From: Myxococcales bacterium | GTDB taxonomy: Bacteria; Myxococcota_A; Polyangia; Polyangiales; JAFGIB01 | Direction: 5' to 3' | DNA length: 64,000 bases | Assembly: GCA_029880325.1 (NCBI GenBank) | Contig: JAOUOP010000001.1 | Location: 1 to 64,000, forward strand | Shown: positions 8,610 through 17,700 of the stretch, in pieces | Numbering within the stretch: the first letter of the stretch is position 1 | How the letters are laid out: every line of letters begins with the position of its first letter | The notes under the pieces: generated by a model | Told to the model about the DNA's origin: nothing | Databases searched by the model: none | Seen by the model: only the letters and a program-made list of their open reading frames with translations | Translations under genes and position numbers: made by a program

Positions 8610-9809
8610 TCAGTCGGCGCCGCCCTCGGGCTCGCAGAAGAGCGCGAAGGCGCTGCTGTTGGCATGAAGGTAGCTCACGCCACCGACCGGCCCCAACTCC
8701 CCGTTACCGAAGAAGCCCGACAGCGGCACGTGGCCGGCGCGCCGACAGAAGAGATCGGACTCGTGGTTGGGCTCGCCGTAGAAGCCCTCGCCGCGGCTAC
8801 TGCAGCTGAAGAGCAGCGCGCCCCGTTGCCGCGCGGCGGCCGGATCGTCGCGATGAAAGGCGCGTAACCGCGCGTTGAGGTCCTGGCTGCAGGTGCGGGA
8901 ATCGCGCACGTGGAACTGGATCACGTCGTAAGGCTTACAGCCGCCGTAGACCGCCAGCGCGCCACCCACGGGATCGACGCCAGCGATGTCGCGAATCAGA
9001 TAGCCCGGCGCCTCCCGCTGGTGAACCACCGATCCGGCTGCGATGCCGAGGTAAAGCGAGTGCCGCGCCAACTCCTGATCCTGGGGCGCAAGACGAGCCA
9101 TCACTTCGCGCAGCGCGTCCACCGGTCGCCCCACGTTGAGCATGCGAATGACCATGTCTTGACAATCGGTTACGATCATCGGCTCCCCGATGGGTCGACA
9201 ACCATGGGCGACCAGCGTGCGCATCTCCAGCTCACCGCTGAAGGCCAGACCGACGACACCCTCGTGCACCGCCTGCCCGTCGAGAAAGAGCGTGGAGCGT
9301 CCGGGCTCGCGCGCACCGCTGACCAGGGCGCCGCTCTTGGCCGTCTCGGGGTAGACGCGATCGAGCGAGCCCAAGACCGCTTCGATGTCGATGCTGAAGG
9401 GATCGGAGAGCAGCAACATGCCCTGCGCCACGCGCCCCGAAAGCCCGAGCAGGGTGTCCCAGTCGGCGCGGGAATCGGGAGCAAGCTCGAAGTGAAAGGG
9501 GTGCAAGCCCACCCCGGGTAGCCGCGCGGCCAGCACGCTCAGGGCCTCGCGCCGCTCCACCTCGCGGCCGTGGCCGATCACGCCGCTGGCGGCCGAGCCG
9601 ATGACCACCCTCGGCGAAAGCACCCGCTGCAACGCCTCCGGCAAACGCGCTTCGACCTGCCGATAGTGATCGGAGGCGAAGGCGATCACGAGGTCGGGCT
9701 CGCCGCCCAGGGCCTCGACCACCCCGTCGCCCACCTCCCGGAGCGCCTCCGACAGCTCGACCCGCTCCGAAAGGGCCGAGGCCCAGCGCATTCCGGAAGC
9801 GGTGGCCAT
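8610..9809 (-). CDS. FIST domain protein (FIST_N plus FIST_C)
   Basis: The 399-residue protein matches the FIST sensory module. The N-terminal part (about 35-230) contains LVIAFASDHY, GSAASGVIG and the ALVSGAREPG region. The C-terminal part has FSCSSRGEGFYG, GFFGNGELGPVG and a terminal ALF segment, which are FIST_C hallmarks. FIST domains are thought to bind small ligands, probably amino acids, and are often fused to signalling modules. Here the domain stands alone without a kinase, cyclase or membrane segment, so its partner is unknown. It may form a short operon with the nitrilase gene. Divergent pyrE starts 67 bp away. Confidence 0.88.
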   Translation of the reverse strand: MATASGMRWASALSERVELSEALREVGDGVVEALGGEPDLVIAFASDHYRQVEARLPEALQRVLSPRVVIGSAASGVIGHGREVERREALSVLAARLPGVGLHPFHFELAPDSRADWDTLLGLSGRVAQGMLLLSDPFSIDIEAVLGSLDRVYPETAKSGALVSGAREPGRSTLFLDGQAVHEGVVGLAFSGELEMRTLVAHGCRPIGEPMIVTDCQDMVIRMLNVGRPVDALREVMARLAPQDQELARHSLYLGIAAGSVVHQREAPGYLIRDIAGVDPVGGALAVYGGCKPYDVIQFHVRDSRTCSQDLNARLRAFHRDDPAAARQRGALLFSCSSRGEGFYGEPNHESDLFCRRAGHVPLSGFFGNGELGPVGGVSYLHANSSAFALFCEPEGGAD

Positions 9810-9876
9810 GGGGCAAGACTACCACGCCGCGTGCACCGATTGGCGAGCCGGCGCCCGCGACGTATGCTCGCGCCCG

Positions 9877-10557
9877 ATGCAAAGCCACAAGAGCGAGCTC
9901 ATCGAGTTGATGATGGAAAGCGGGGTACTCACCTTTGGCGACTTCACCACCAAGAGTGGGCGCAAAACCCCCTATTTCCTTGACGCCGGCCGCTACCGCA
10001 CGGGCCAGCAGCTAAGGCGCCTGTCGCGCATCTACGCCCTGGCCATCGGAGAGCACTTCGGTCAGGACTACGACCTGCTCTTCGGCCCCGCCTACAAGGG
10101 CATCCCACTGGTGGTCTCGACGGCCATGGCCCTGGCCGAGCAGGGCCGGCCGGACATACCCTTCGCCTTCAACAGGAAGGAAAGCAAGGACCACGGCGAG
10201 GGCGGCGTGCTGGTGGGCCAGCGCCCGCGCGACGGCGACCGCGTGCTGATCGTCGAAGACGTGACCACCGCCGGCACCTCCATCCGCGAGACCGTGCCCA
10301 TCCTGTGCGCCGCCGCCAACATCGAGCTGGCCGGCCTGATCGTCGCCGTCGACCGCAAGGAAAAGGGCCGGGGACCAGAGAGCGCGCTGTCGGAGCTGGC
10401 CCGGGAGTTCCAGATGAAAACCCACGCCATCGTCGACATCGACGAAATCGTGAGCCACCTGCGCACCCGGAGCGTCGACGGCAAGCCCGTGCTCGACGCC
10501 GAGACCCTGGCGCGCATCGAAAGCTACCGTGCCCTGCACGGTGCCCCTTCAGATTAG
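9877..10557 (+). CDS. pyrE: Orotate phosphoribosyltransferase
   Basis: PyrE joins orotate to PRPP, giving orotidine 5'-phosphate in de novo pyrimidine synthesis. The 226-residue product has FGDFTTKSGRKTPYF at the N terminus (orotate side), FGPAYKGIPL, FNRKESKDHGEGG (flexible catalytic loop with Lys) and the PRPP motif VLIVEDVTTAGTS. The start is the ATG at 9877, where the family begins (SHKSELIELMMESG). It is divergent from the FIST gene and convergent with the thioesterase gene, overlapping that gene's stop by 9 bases. No other pyrimidine genes are in the window, as expected for scattered pyr genes. Confidence 0.95.
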   Translation: MQSHKSELIELMMESGVLTFGDFTTKSGRKTPYFLDAGRYRTGQQLRRLSRIYALAIGEHFGQDYDLLFGPAYKGIPLVVSTAMALAEQGRPDIPFAFNRKESKDHGEGGVLVGQRPRDGDRVLIVEDVTTAGTSIRETVPILCAAANIELAGLIVAVDRKEKGRGPESALSELAREFQMKTHAIVDIDEIVSHLRTRSVDGKPVLDAETLARIESYRALHGAPSD

Positions 10558-11346
10558 CAGTGCCAGCTGCCGCGCCTGCATCAAGAGGCGCCCATCGCGG
10601 CTGAAAAGCGCAGCGCTCTCCTCGGTGAAGCCCTGGTCGGCCATGGTGCTCTCCACCTGGAGCAGGGCGAAGTCGCCCGGGCGGTCGTCGCAAAGGGGCA
10701 GCGGCCGCTTGAAGTAAACGCTAACCTCCACCGTGGGCGCGGCGCCGCGGAAGCGCTGCTCCATGGCGCGCGCGAAGGGCGCCGGCGGCCAGGCATCCCA
10801 CAACGCCGCCGCCGCCAGCGCATCGAGCGGCCGTGGGTCGGCAAAGCGAATCCAACCACCAGTCAAAGCACGCTCGCTCTTGCGAAACTCACCGCCGATG
10901 GCCCGGTACATGTCGTAGCGGTGATTCATGGGGATCTGCTTGGGCAGCGCCTCGCTCTCCTCGAGCGGCAGCGCCGCGGGCATCGCCACGTCTTGATAGG
11001 CCACCTCGGAAAACGGACGGCTGAAGCAGGCGCTGCCGGCCAGAAAGACGCGCCCCTCTTGGCGCATACGCAGCTCGAGGGTGGTCATGGAGCGCCCCTG
11101 CCGGAGCACCTCGGTCGACAACTCAAAGGGCCCGGCCACCGGCGCCGCCAGAAAGCGCGCGTGCAGGGAGCGCGGGATGCGTTCGGCGTCTTCGATGCAG
11201 AGCATGGCGCCGCGCAGGGCGATGGCCGCGAGATAGCCGCCGTTGGGGCCACTCTGGACCCAGTAGTCCTCGCTGATATGCCCGCTGAAACACCCGGGTT
11301 CGGCAGCGGATTCGAGGGCGGTGAGCCGGTCGAAGTGGGAACTCAT
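10549..11346 (-). CDS. Acyl-CoA thioesterase, double-hotdog (TesB-like) family
   Basis: The 265-residue protein has the layout of TesB-like thioesterases: an N-terminal hotdog with the GPNGGYLAAIALRGA helix and SLHARFLAAP strand, and a C-terminal hotdog with VEVSVYFKRPLP and the final strand with SRDGRLLMQARQLALL. It probably hydrolyses an acyl-CoA to free acid and CoA; chain-length preference is unknown. The ATG at 11346 gives the usual short N terminus. It lies downstream of the SDR gene on the same strand, but a terminator at 11393-11426 sits between them, so it probably has its own promoter or depends on read-through. Confidence 0.85.
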   Translation of the reverse strand: MSSHFDRLTALESAAEPGCFSGHISEDYWVQSGPNGGYLAAIALRGAMLCIEDAERIPRSLHARFLAAPVAGPFELSTEVLRQGRSMTTLELRMRQEGRVFLAGSACFSRPFSEVAYQDVAMPAALPLEESEALPKQIPMNHRYDMYRAIGGEFRKSERALTGGWIRFADPRPLDALAAAALWDAWPPAPFARAMEQRFRGAAPTVEVSVYFKRPLPLCDDRPGDFALLQVESTMADQGFTEESAALFSRDGRLLMQARQLALLI

Positions 11347-11392
11347 GGCGCTGCGATCTGGCACGCGGGCCAGGACCGCGCAAGCCCGCACG

Positions 11393-11426
11393 AAAAAGCC
11401 CCGCGCGGCACAGGCCGGGCGGGGCT
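11393..11426 (-). terminator. Rho-independent terminator of the MFE-2-type SDR gene
   Basis: Read on the minus strand, an 8-bp GC stem (AGCCCCGC with GCGGGGCT, some extra pairs inside) is followed directly by TTTTT. It lies about 20 bases past the SDR stop and before the thioesterase start, so it should end the SDR transcript. Confidence 0.75.
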
Positions 11427-11446
11427 CTCGAACTGCATCGAAGTTC

Positions 11447-12334
11447 TCAGGTGAAGATCTTCATCGTCACTTCGCCGCCCGCGTTGAAGGGCGTGGCTTC
11501 GCTCATGTCGCTGATCTTCTCCCAGTTGGCGGCCACATCTTCGACCGAGACGTTGTCGCCGAGCTTGACGCCCTTGCCCTCGACGATGTGCACCTTGGAG
11601 TAGTAGCCGGCGCCGGCTTCGACGATGGTGCCGGTGGGCGCGTCCTCGCTGCACAGGAAGAGCACCGCCGGGGTCACCAGCTCGGGCTTGAGGCGATTGA
11701 AGAGTTCCTCGGGAATGCCCAGGTTCTCGGTCATGCGCGTGCCGGCCACCGGTGCGATGGTGTTGACGCGGACGTTGTTCTTCTGCCCCTCGAGCTTGAG
11801 CGTGTTCATCAAGCCCACCAGGCCGAGCTTGGCGGCGCCGTAGTTCGACTGGCCGAAGTTGCCGTAGAGGCCGGACGACGACGTGGTCATCACGATGCGC
11901 CCGTAGCCCTGCTCGCGCATCACGGGCCAGACGGCCTTGGTGCAATAGGCGCTTCCGATCAGGTGCACCGAGACCACCGCTTCGAAGTCGTCGAGCCCCA
12001 TCTTGGCGAAGGTCTTGTCGCGCAGGATGCCAGCGTTGTTGATCAGAATGTCGACGCGACCGAAGGCGTCCAGCGCGTCCTTGACGATGCTCTCGGCACC
12101 GACGCGATCGGACACCGACGCGCCGTTGGCGATGGCCTCGCCGCCGGCCGCCTTGATCTCCTCGACCACGGCATTGGCCGCGTCGCTGGAACCGCCGCTG
12201 CCGTCGACCGAACCGCCAAGATCGTTGACCACCACCTTGGCGCCGCGGCGCGCGAGCTCCAGTGCGTGGGCCTTGCCCAGACCGGCACCCGAACCGGTGA
12301 CGATGGCGACTTTTCCTTCGAAGCTGACTGTCAT
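11447..12334 (-). CDS. MFE-2-type (3R)-hydroxyacyl-CoA dehydrogenase, SDR family
   Basis: This 295-residue classical SDR has the nucleotide motif VTGSGAGLGKAHAL, the NNAGILRDKTF segment, a catalytic Ser (TTSSSGLYGN) and YGAAK. The combination VVVNDLGGSVDGSG plus NNAGILRDKTFAKM is typical of the dehydrogenase domain of peroxisomal multifunctional enzyme 2 and its stand-alone bacterial relatives, which oxidise (3R)-hydroxyacyl-CoA with NAD+. The C-terminal extension beyond about residue 240 also fits that group. With the neighbouring thioesterase, and the MaoC hydratase further along, it points to acyl-CoA metabolism. It is followed by a clear terminator. Confidence 0.88.
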   Translation of the reverse strand: MTVSFEGKVAIVTGSGAGLGKAHALELARRGAKVVVNDLGGSVDGSGGSSDAANAVVEEIKAAGGEAIANGASVSDRVGAESIVKDALDAFGRVDILINNAGILRDKTFAKMGLDDFEAVVSVHLIGSAYCTKAVWPVMREQGYGRIVMTTSSSGLYGNFGQSNYGAAKLGLVGLMNTLKLEGQKNNVRVNTIAPVAGTRMTENLGIPEELFNRLKPELVTPAVLFLCSEDAPTGTIVEAGAGYYSKVHIVEGKGVKLGDNVSVEDVAANWEKISDMSEATPFNAGGEVTMKIFT

Positions 12335-12398
12335 GGAACTCTCCTACTTGCTTGGCGTCCGGCCCGAAAAAAAGCCTTCGGATCGGTGTCGAGGTGCC

Positions 12399-12466
12399 CC
12401 GCCGGTGGCGTTGCGAATCCGACGGCATACTCCATGTATTTCGAGGATTCGCAACGCCACCGGCGG
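12399..12466. repeat. Perfect 22-bp inverted repeat, 24-nt loop
   Basis: Bases 12399-12420 (start CCGCCGGTGGCG) are the exact reverse complement of 12445-12466, giving a very stable hairpin in the gap between the D-2-hydroxyacid dehydrogenase gene (ends 12599) and the SDR gene (starts 12334), both on the minus strand. There is no T-run, so it is not a textbook Rho-independent terminator. It may still stop or protect the upstream transcript, or be a dispersed palindromic (REP-like) element. The rest of 12335-12598 shows no gene. Confidence 0.85.
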
Positions 12467-12598
12467 CAATGGATCGGCGCCGAGGCGATCGCTTGATTTC
12501 GGGACGGACGCTGACATGGGGGGTGGAGGGCGAAGTCGGCAGCAGTACCCGCAGCCGGGCGCTGGCGTCAAGCCGGGGCGCCGGAGGGGAGCTGCCCG

Positions 12599-13600
12599 TC
12601 AGCCCCCGGCCACGACGTTTTGAGGCGCCCCGGCCAGAAAAGCGCGCACGTTGTCCACCGCCACCTGCAATAGCCGCCCGCGGGCGGCGCGCGTGGCCCA
12701 GCCGATGTGGGGCGTGACCAGGCAGCGCGGCGAGGTCAGCAGCGGGTGGTCGCGCGGCGGAGGCTCCTGCTCGAGCACATCCAGGGCCGCCCCGGCGAGC
12801 TGCCCGGCCAGGAGCGCCCGCGCCAGCGCCGCCGAGTCCACGAGCCCCCCGCGGGCGGTGTTGATCAGCAGCGCCGTGGGCTTCATGGAAGCCAGACGCT
12901 CGGCGTTCACCAGCCCCGCGGTCGCAGCCGTCAGCGGGCAGTGCAGGCTCAGCACATCGCTTTCGGCAAAGAGCTGCTCGAGCGAGACCAGCGCGATGGG
13001 CAGCCCGCCGGGCGCGCTCAGCTTGCTCGAGTGGGCCAGAAGCTCCATGCCGAAGGCCTGGCCCAGGCGCGCCACCGCCTGGCCGATGCGGCCAAGTCCG
13101 ACCAGCCCCAGGCGCAGGCCGGCCAGTTCCAGCATCGGCCGCTCGTAGAGCGAAAATTCACCCGACGCCGTCCAGCGGCCGGCGCTGGCGGCTTCGCCGT
13201 GCAGGGCCGCGTGATTGGTCAGCTCCAGCAGCAGCGCGAAGGTATGCTGGGCCACCGATGCCGTGCTGTAGGCCGGCACGTTGCACACGACGATGCCCCC
13301 CTCGGCCGCCGCCGCCGCATCGACCACGTCATGGCCGGTCGCCAGCACGCCCACATAGCGCAGCGCCGACAGCGCAGACAGCAGCTCGCCCTTCAGCGGC
13401 GTCTTGTTGGTCAGCACGACGGAGGCGCCGGCGGCCCGCTCGAGCACCTGCTCGGGCGCGCTGCGGTCGTGGATGGTGGTGTCGCCGAGCGCCGCAAGCC
13501 CCTGCCAGCTCAGGTCCCCCGGATTGAGGGTGTGGGCGTCGAGCACCACGATGCGCGGCCGCCCCGCCGTAGCCTCGGAACGGCCCTGGCCCCCCATCAT
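12599..13600 (-). CDS. D-2-hydroxyacid dehydrogenase, NAD-binding
   Basis: The 333-residue protein belongs to the D-isomer-specific 2-hydroxyacid dehydrogenase family. It shows the Rossmann motif GLVGLGRIGQAVA, the catalytic Arg in LINTARGGLVD, the catalytic Glu region (LDVLEQEPPP) and the catalytic His in TPHIGWATRAAR. The closest well-known types are glycerate/hydroxypyruvate reductases, suggested by GHDVVDAAAA and PAYSTASVAQ, but the substrate is not certain. The ATG at 13597 or 13600 is used; the frame is open further upstream without family-like sequence. It is transcribed away from the permuted binding-protein gene. Confidence 0.88.
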   Translation of the reverse strand: MMGGQGRSEATAGRPRIVVLDAHTLNPGDLSWQGLAALGDTTIHDRSAPEQVLERAAGASVVLTNKTPLKGELLSALSALRYVGVLATGHDVVDAAAAAEGGIVVCNVPAYSTASVAQHTFALLLELTNHAALHGEAASAGRWTASGEFSLYERPMLELAGLRLGLVGLGRIGQAVARLGQAFGMELLAHSSKLSAPGGLPIALVSLEQLFAESDVLSLHCPLTAATAGLVNAERLASMKPTALLINTARGGLVDSAALARALLAGQLAGAALDVLEQEPPPRDHPLLTSPRCLVTPHIGWATRAARGRLLQVAVDNVRAFLAGAPQNVVAGG

Positions 13601-13781
13601 GCGGAGCCCCCCCGGCACGGCCACGCTCGAGGGCGCCGGGCGCGCGTGCCGAAGAAGCCCAATTGGGCCGGCCAAAACGTGAAATACGCTCGCAGCATCG
13701 CGCCATGGTCGCGCACACCTCGACCGACACGCAACGGCCCCAATCGTGACTTGCTTCGGCTTTTTGGCTACCGTTAGCGCC

Positions 13782-14636
13782 ATGTTCGCGATTCGGATGA
13801 TCCCTGGCGCAGCACCCTCGCCGCAGCGCATTGCGGCTTTCGTCGCCCTGATGGCAACCGCCGCCGTCACCGTCGCCTGTGGCGGCCCCGCCGAGATGGT
13901 GGTCAACACCTTCCCGACGACCCCGCGCGCGGTCAGCGAGATCCACCGCGGTCAGGCCGACGCCGTCGTCGGCGACTACCCGGTGATGGCCCACACGGCC
14001 CGCGAGTCCATGGGCCAACTGGAAGTCGTGGGCAGCCAATTCGACACCGCCCAATTCGGCATCGGCATCCGCAAGAACTCCATCGACCTCAAGCCCGCCA
14101 TGGTCGCCGCCCTGCGCAAGATCGTCGAAGACCAGAGCTACATCCAGGCCCTGCGCAACTGGGCCGTGCACATCGGCGCCATCGATCCACCGGCAGCACC
14201 CGCCGGCGTTCCCGCCAAGGAAGCGATTCCGGAGCTGCAAGACGGCAAGCTGCAGGTGGGCATCGAGCTCGACTTCGCGCCCATGGAATTCCAGGACGAG
14301 CTGCACAAGCCGGCCGGTGCCGACGTGGAGCTGGCCACCGCCCTGGCCAAGGCCCTGGAGGTCGAGGTCGAGTTCGTGAACGTGAAGTTCGACACCCTGC
14401 TCGACCAGCTGACGACCGACAAGGTCGACGTCGTGATCTCGGCCATGACCATCACCCCCGAGCGCTCCGCGGAAGTCGACTTCATCCCCTACCTGGAGAT
14501 GGGCTCCGGCATCCTGGTCGCCAAGGGCAACCCCCACGCCATCAAAACCCCGCAGGACCTCTGCGGCCGCACCGTGGCGCTGCAGGAGGGCACCTCCCAG
14601 ATCGCAGTGCTCAAGAAGGTGCGCTGCTGGGAGTAA
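13782..14636 (+). CDS. Lipoprotein with circularly permuted solute-binding (SBP_bac_3-like) domain
   Basis: The 284-residue product starts with a lipoprotein signal (VTVACGG, Cys33). Residues 38-140 then look like the second half of a periplasmic amino-acid-binding protein: EMVVNTFPTTPRAV, then RGQADAVVGDYPV, then a C-terminal helical part (ALRKIVEDQSYIQALRNW). Only after this comes the usual N-terminal half: LQVGIELDFAPMEF at about 156, GADVELATALAKAL, VDVVISAMTITPER, and CGRTVALQEGTSQIAVLKKV, ending at RCWE. The two halves together make about one full domain in swapped order, cut in the lobe-2 loop. No ABC permease or ATPase lies nearby. It may be a real permutation or the remnant of a tandem-domain gene with both outer halves lost. 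Confidence 0.75.
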   Translation: MFAIRMIPGAAPSPQRIAAFVALMATAAVTVACGGPAEMVVNTFPTTPRAVSEIHRGQADAVVGDYPVMAHTARESMGQLEVVGSQFDTAQFGIGIRKNSIDLKPAMVAALRKIVEDQSYIQALRNWAVHIGAIDPPAAPAGVPAKEAIPELQDGKLQVGIELDFAPMEFQDELHKPAGADVELATALAKALEVEVEFVNVKFDTLLDQLTTDKVDVVISAMTITPERSAEVDFIPYLEMGSGILVAKGNPHAIKTPQDLCGRTVALQEGTSQIAVLKKVRCWE

Positions 14637-14705
14637 CGGCTGTCGCAGGTGCCGACCGCTGCGGGCTCGATCCGCGCCGTCGAAGTGTGAGATCCTCGGG
14701 CGTCC

Positions 14706-17700
14706 ATGGGGCGCCCACCGATGACTAGCCTGCTCGAACGCTGGTTTCAGATCCGCCGCGACGAGCGCTCGCTGGCGTTTGCGTTCTTCGCGTTTTTCGT
14801 CGGCATCGGCATGTTCTACACCGTCGGCTCGACGGTGGGCGACACGCTCTTTCTGTCGAGCCTCCCGAGCAGCCGCGTGCCCCGGATGTTGCCCTGGGTG
14901 TACGTGGGCATCGCCTTCACCAACGTGGCGTCGACCTTCGCCTTCGACGCCCTGCAGGCGCGCATTTCGCGCACCGCCGCCATCATCGGCACCCAACTGG
15001 TGATGTCCGCCACGGTGCTGCTGGCCCGCAAGCTGGTGGAGGGCGGGGGGGAGGCGGTCTACTTCGGCCTGGTGATCTGGCTGGAAGCCTGCGCCCTGCT
15101 GTCGATCACGCTCTTCTTCTCATTCGCGGGTGACTACTTCACGCCGCGCGTGGCGCGCCGCCTCTACGGCTTCATCGCCGGTGGCATGGCCGTCGGCACG
15201 GTGGTCTCCGGGTACGCCATTCGACTCGTGGCCGGACTCGTCGATGTCGCCGACCTGCTCTACGTGGGTGCCGGGCTGTTGCTCGCAAACGCAGCCACCG
15301 CCGCCTGGATCTTCCGCATCGGCACCGTCACCAGCGCAGCGAGCGAGGCCGACGGCAAAGAGCGGGTCGCGCTCAAGGCCATCTTCGCGCGCCCCTACGT
15401 GCGCCTGCTGTCGCTGATGATCCCGCTGGGCATCCTGGTCACGGTCACCGTCGACTACCAGATGAAGTGGGCGGCGAGCACCAAGAGCGAGCAGGAGCTG
15501 GCGCAGTTTTTCGGCAGCTTCTACGGCACCGTGGGGGCTGCCCAGATCCTCTTTCAGTTCCTCGTGGTGCCGCGTCTGCTGCAGCGCCTGGGCATCATCC
15601 CCTGCCTGAGCATCCTGCCCATCGGCATCGCCGCCGGCAGCTTCCTGCTCTACGGCGGTGCCGCCGTCGACTACTTCGGGCTGTCGCTTCTGGGCATGTC
15701 GGCGGCGGTGAACTTCCTGCGCCTGACCCTGTCGGAAACCCTGGACCTGCCGTCGCGGGAGCTGCTCTTTTTGCCGCTGCCACCACGCCTGCGCATGCGC
15801 GTACAGCCACTGCTCGGCGGCGCGCTGGCACCGGCGGCCCAGGGGCTGGCGGGCCTGATCATGCTGGGCGCCCTGAGCCTGGGCTTCGGCGCCGCGGCGC
15901 TGTCGCTGATCGCCGCCAGCGCCGCCCTCCTGCTGGTCGTGGTGCTCCTGAACCTGCGACCGCTCTACCGACGCACCCTGGCCGAGACCCTGCGCCGCCA
16001 TCAGCTCGACTCCACCGACCTCGACCACGTACTGGGGCGCCCCGAGGCGGCCAATGTGCTCAGCGAGCTGCTGCACAGCCCCGACGCTCTGGTAGTCAAA
16101 GCCACCCTGAACCTGCTGCGGGGCCGCAGCGTCGCCGATCTCTTGCCGCGGGTGGCCGAGCTGGTGGCCGCCGAAAACGCCGAGGTGTCGGTGGCGGCGC
16201 TGCAGCTGCTCTCCGAGCAAAAGGAAGAGGACTTCCTGAAAGACATCGAGGCCGCCTTCACGGCCGACGACCGCCAGGTGCGCCGGGCCGCGGTGCTGGC
16301 CTACGCCCAGTCGCGGGGCGACGGGGCCGCCGAACGCCTACGCGAGCTGCTGGCCGACGACGACCGAGCGCTGAGGGATGCGGCGGTGGTGGCCCTCGGA
16401 AGGCACTGCGGCGAACGCGGGCGTTCCCTGGCGCGGCCGCGCCTCGAAGTGCGACTCGAAACCGACGACCTGGGCGAACACCTGGCAGCCATCGGTCTGA
16501 TCGGGGCAATCGGCCGCCGCGAGCTGAGCGACCTGCTGGCCGACTACCTGCAGGAGGGCCATCCGCGCGAACGCCTGGCGGCCTGCGAGGCCTGCGCGTC
16601 CATCGGCGATCCGCAGCTGCTTTCGCCCCTGCTCGATGCCCTGGCGGTACCCGAGCTGCGCGCGGCGGCCATGCGCGCCCTGGGCGCCATGCCACCCGAA
16701 GCCGTGGGCGCCATCGCCGGGGTGCTCGAGGATCCCCTGCATCCGCGCGGCCAGCGCGTGGCCCTGGCCCAGGTGCTCGCGCGCATCGGGGGCTCGGCCG
16801 CCGTCTCGGCCCTCTACCGGCGCCTGTCGCCCCAGGAAGAGCTCTCGGTACGCCTGGCCGCGGCCGAGGGGCTCAGGGAGCTGCGCATGGGCCCCAACTG
16901 GCCGCGGGTCCTGTTGGAGGGCTACGAGGGGCGCATCGAGGAGGTCTGTGCGGCCATCGAGCTACTCGACCGGGCGCGGCGCCAGGTGGTCAGCGGCGAC
17001 GACTTCGTGGGCCGCATCTACGCCGAACACGCGCGCCTGCACGTCGAACTCTTGCTGTCGATGCTGGCCCTGCGCCACGACCCGCGCAACCTGGCCCGCA
17101 TCCGCTACAACCTGCTGGTGGTGCCCGACGCCGAACGCGGGCGCGCCCTGGAGCTATTCGAAGTGGTGCTGTCGCGGCGGCTGGCCCCGCGCGTGGTGCC
17201 GACACTGCAGCGCTGGCTCGAAGGCGGCGAAGAGCGCGAGAGCCGGCTCGATCTGGGCGTGCGCTCGCAGCTGATGGACGGCGAACCTTGGCTGAGGGTC
17301 TCCACCATCCGCCACCTCAACGCCGGCGCCACCACCCCCACCGTAGGCGCCGAGAAGATGAGCGCCCGCGACAAGACGCTCTACTCCAGCCTCGACGTGG
17401 TGGCCTTCCTCAAGCACGTGCCGCTCTTCGAGGAGCTGCCGGCCTATTACCTGCTGGAACAGGCCGAGCACGCCGAGTGGCTGCGCCTGAAGCACGGCGA
17501 GATTCTCTTCGAGCAGGACGACCGCGGCGACGCCCTCTACATCATCTGCCAGGGCGCCATCGACGTGCGCGTGCTCGACCGCACCCTGGCGTGCTTGACT
17601 GCGGGTGAATGCCTCGGGGAGCTGGCCCTGCTCGACGGTCAGCCGCGTTCAGCCTCGGCCGTGGTCGCCGACGACTGCCTGCTCCTGCGCGTCTCCTCCC

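Noticed and set aside
13329-14996. A 555-codon open frame on the minus strand across the permuted binding-protein gene
   Set aside because: It is His/Gly/Val-rich antisense of GC-rich coding DNA without family-like sequence; the plus-strand frame has recognisable SBP motifs.
15467-17608. A 713-codon plus-strand frame inside the HEAT/cNMP gene
   Set aside because: Arg/Pro/Gly-rich off-frame translation; the real frame has TM segments, HEAT repeats and cNMP cassettes.
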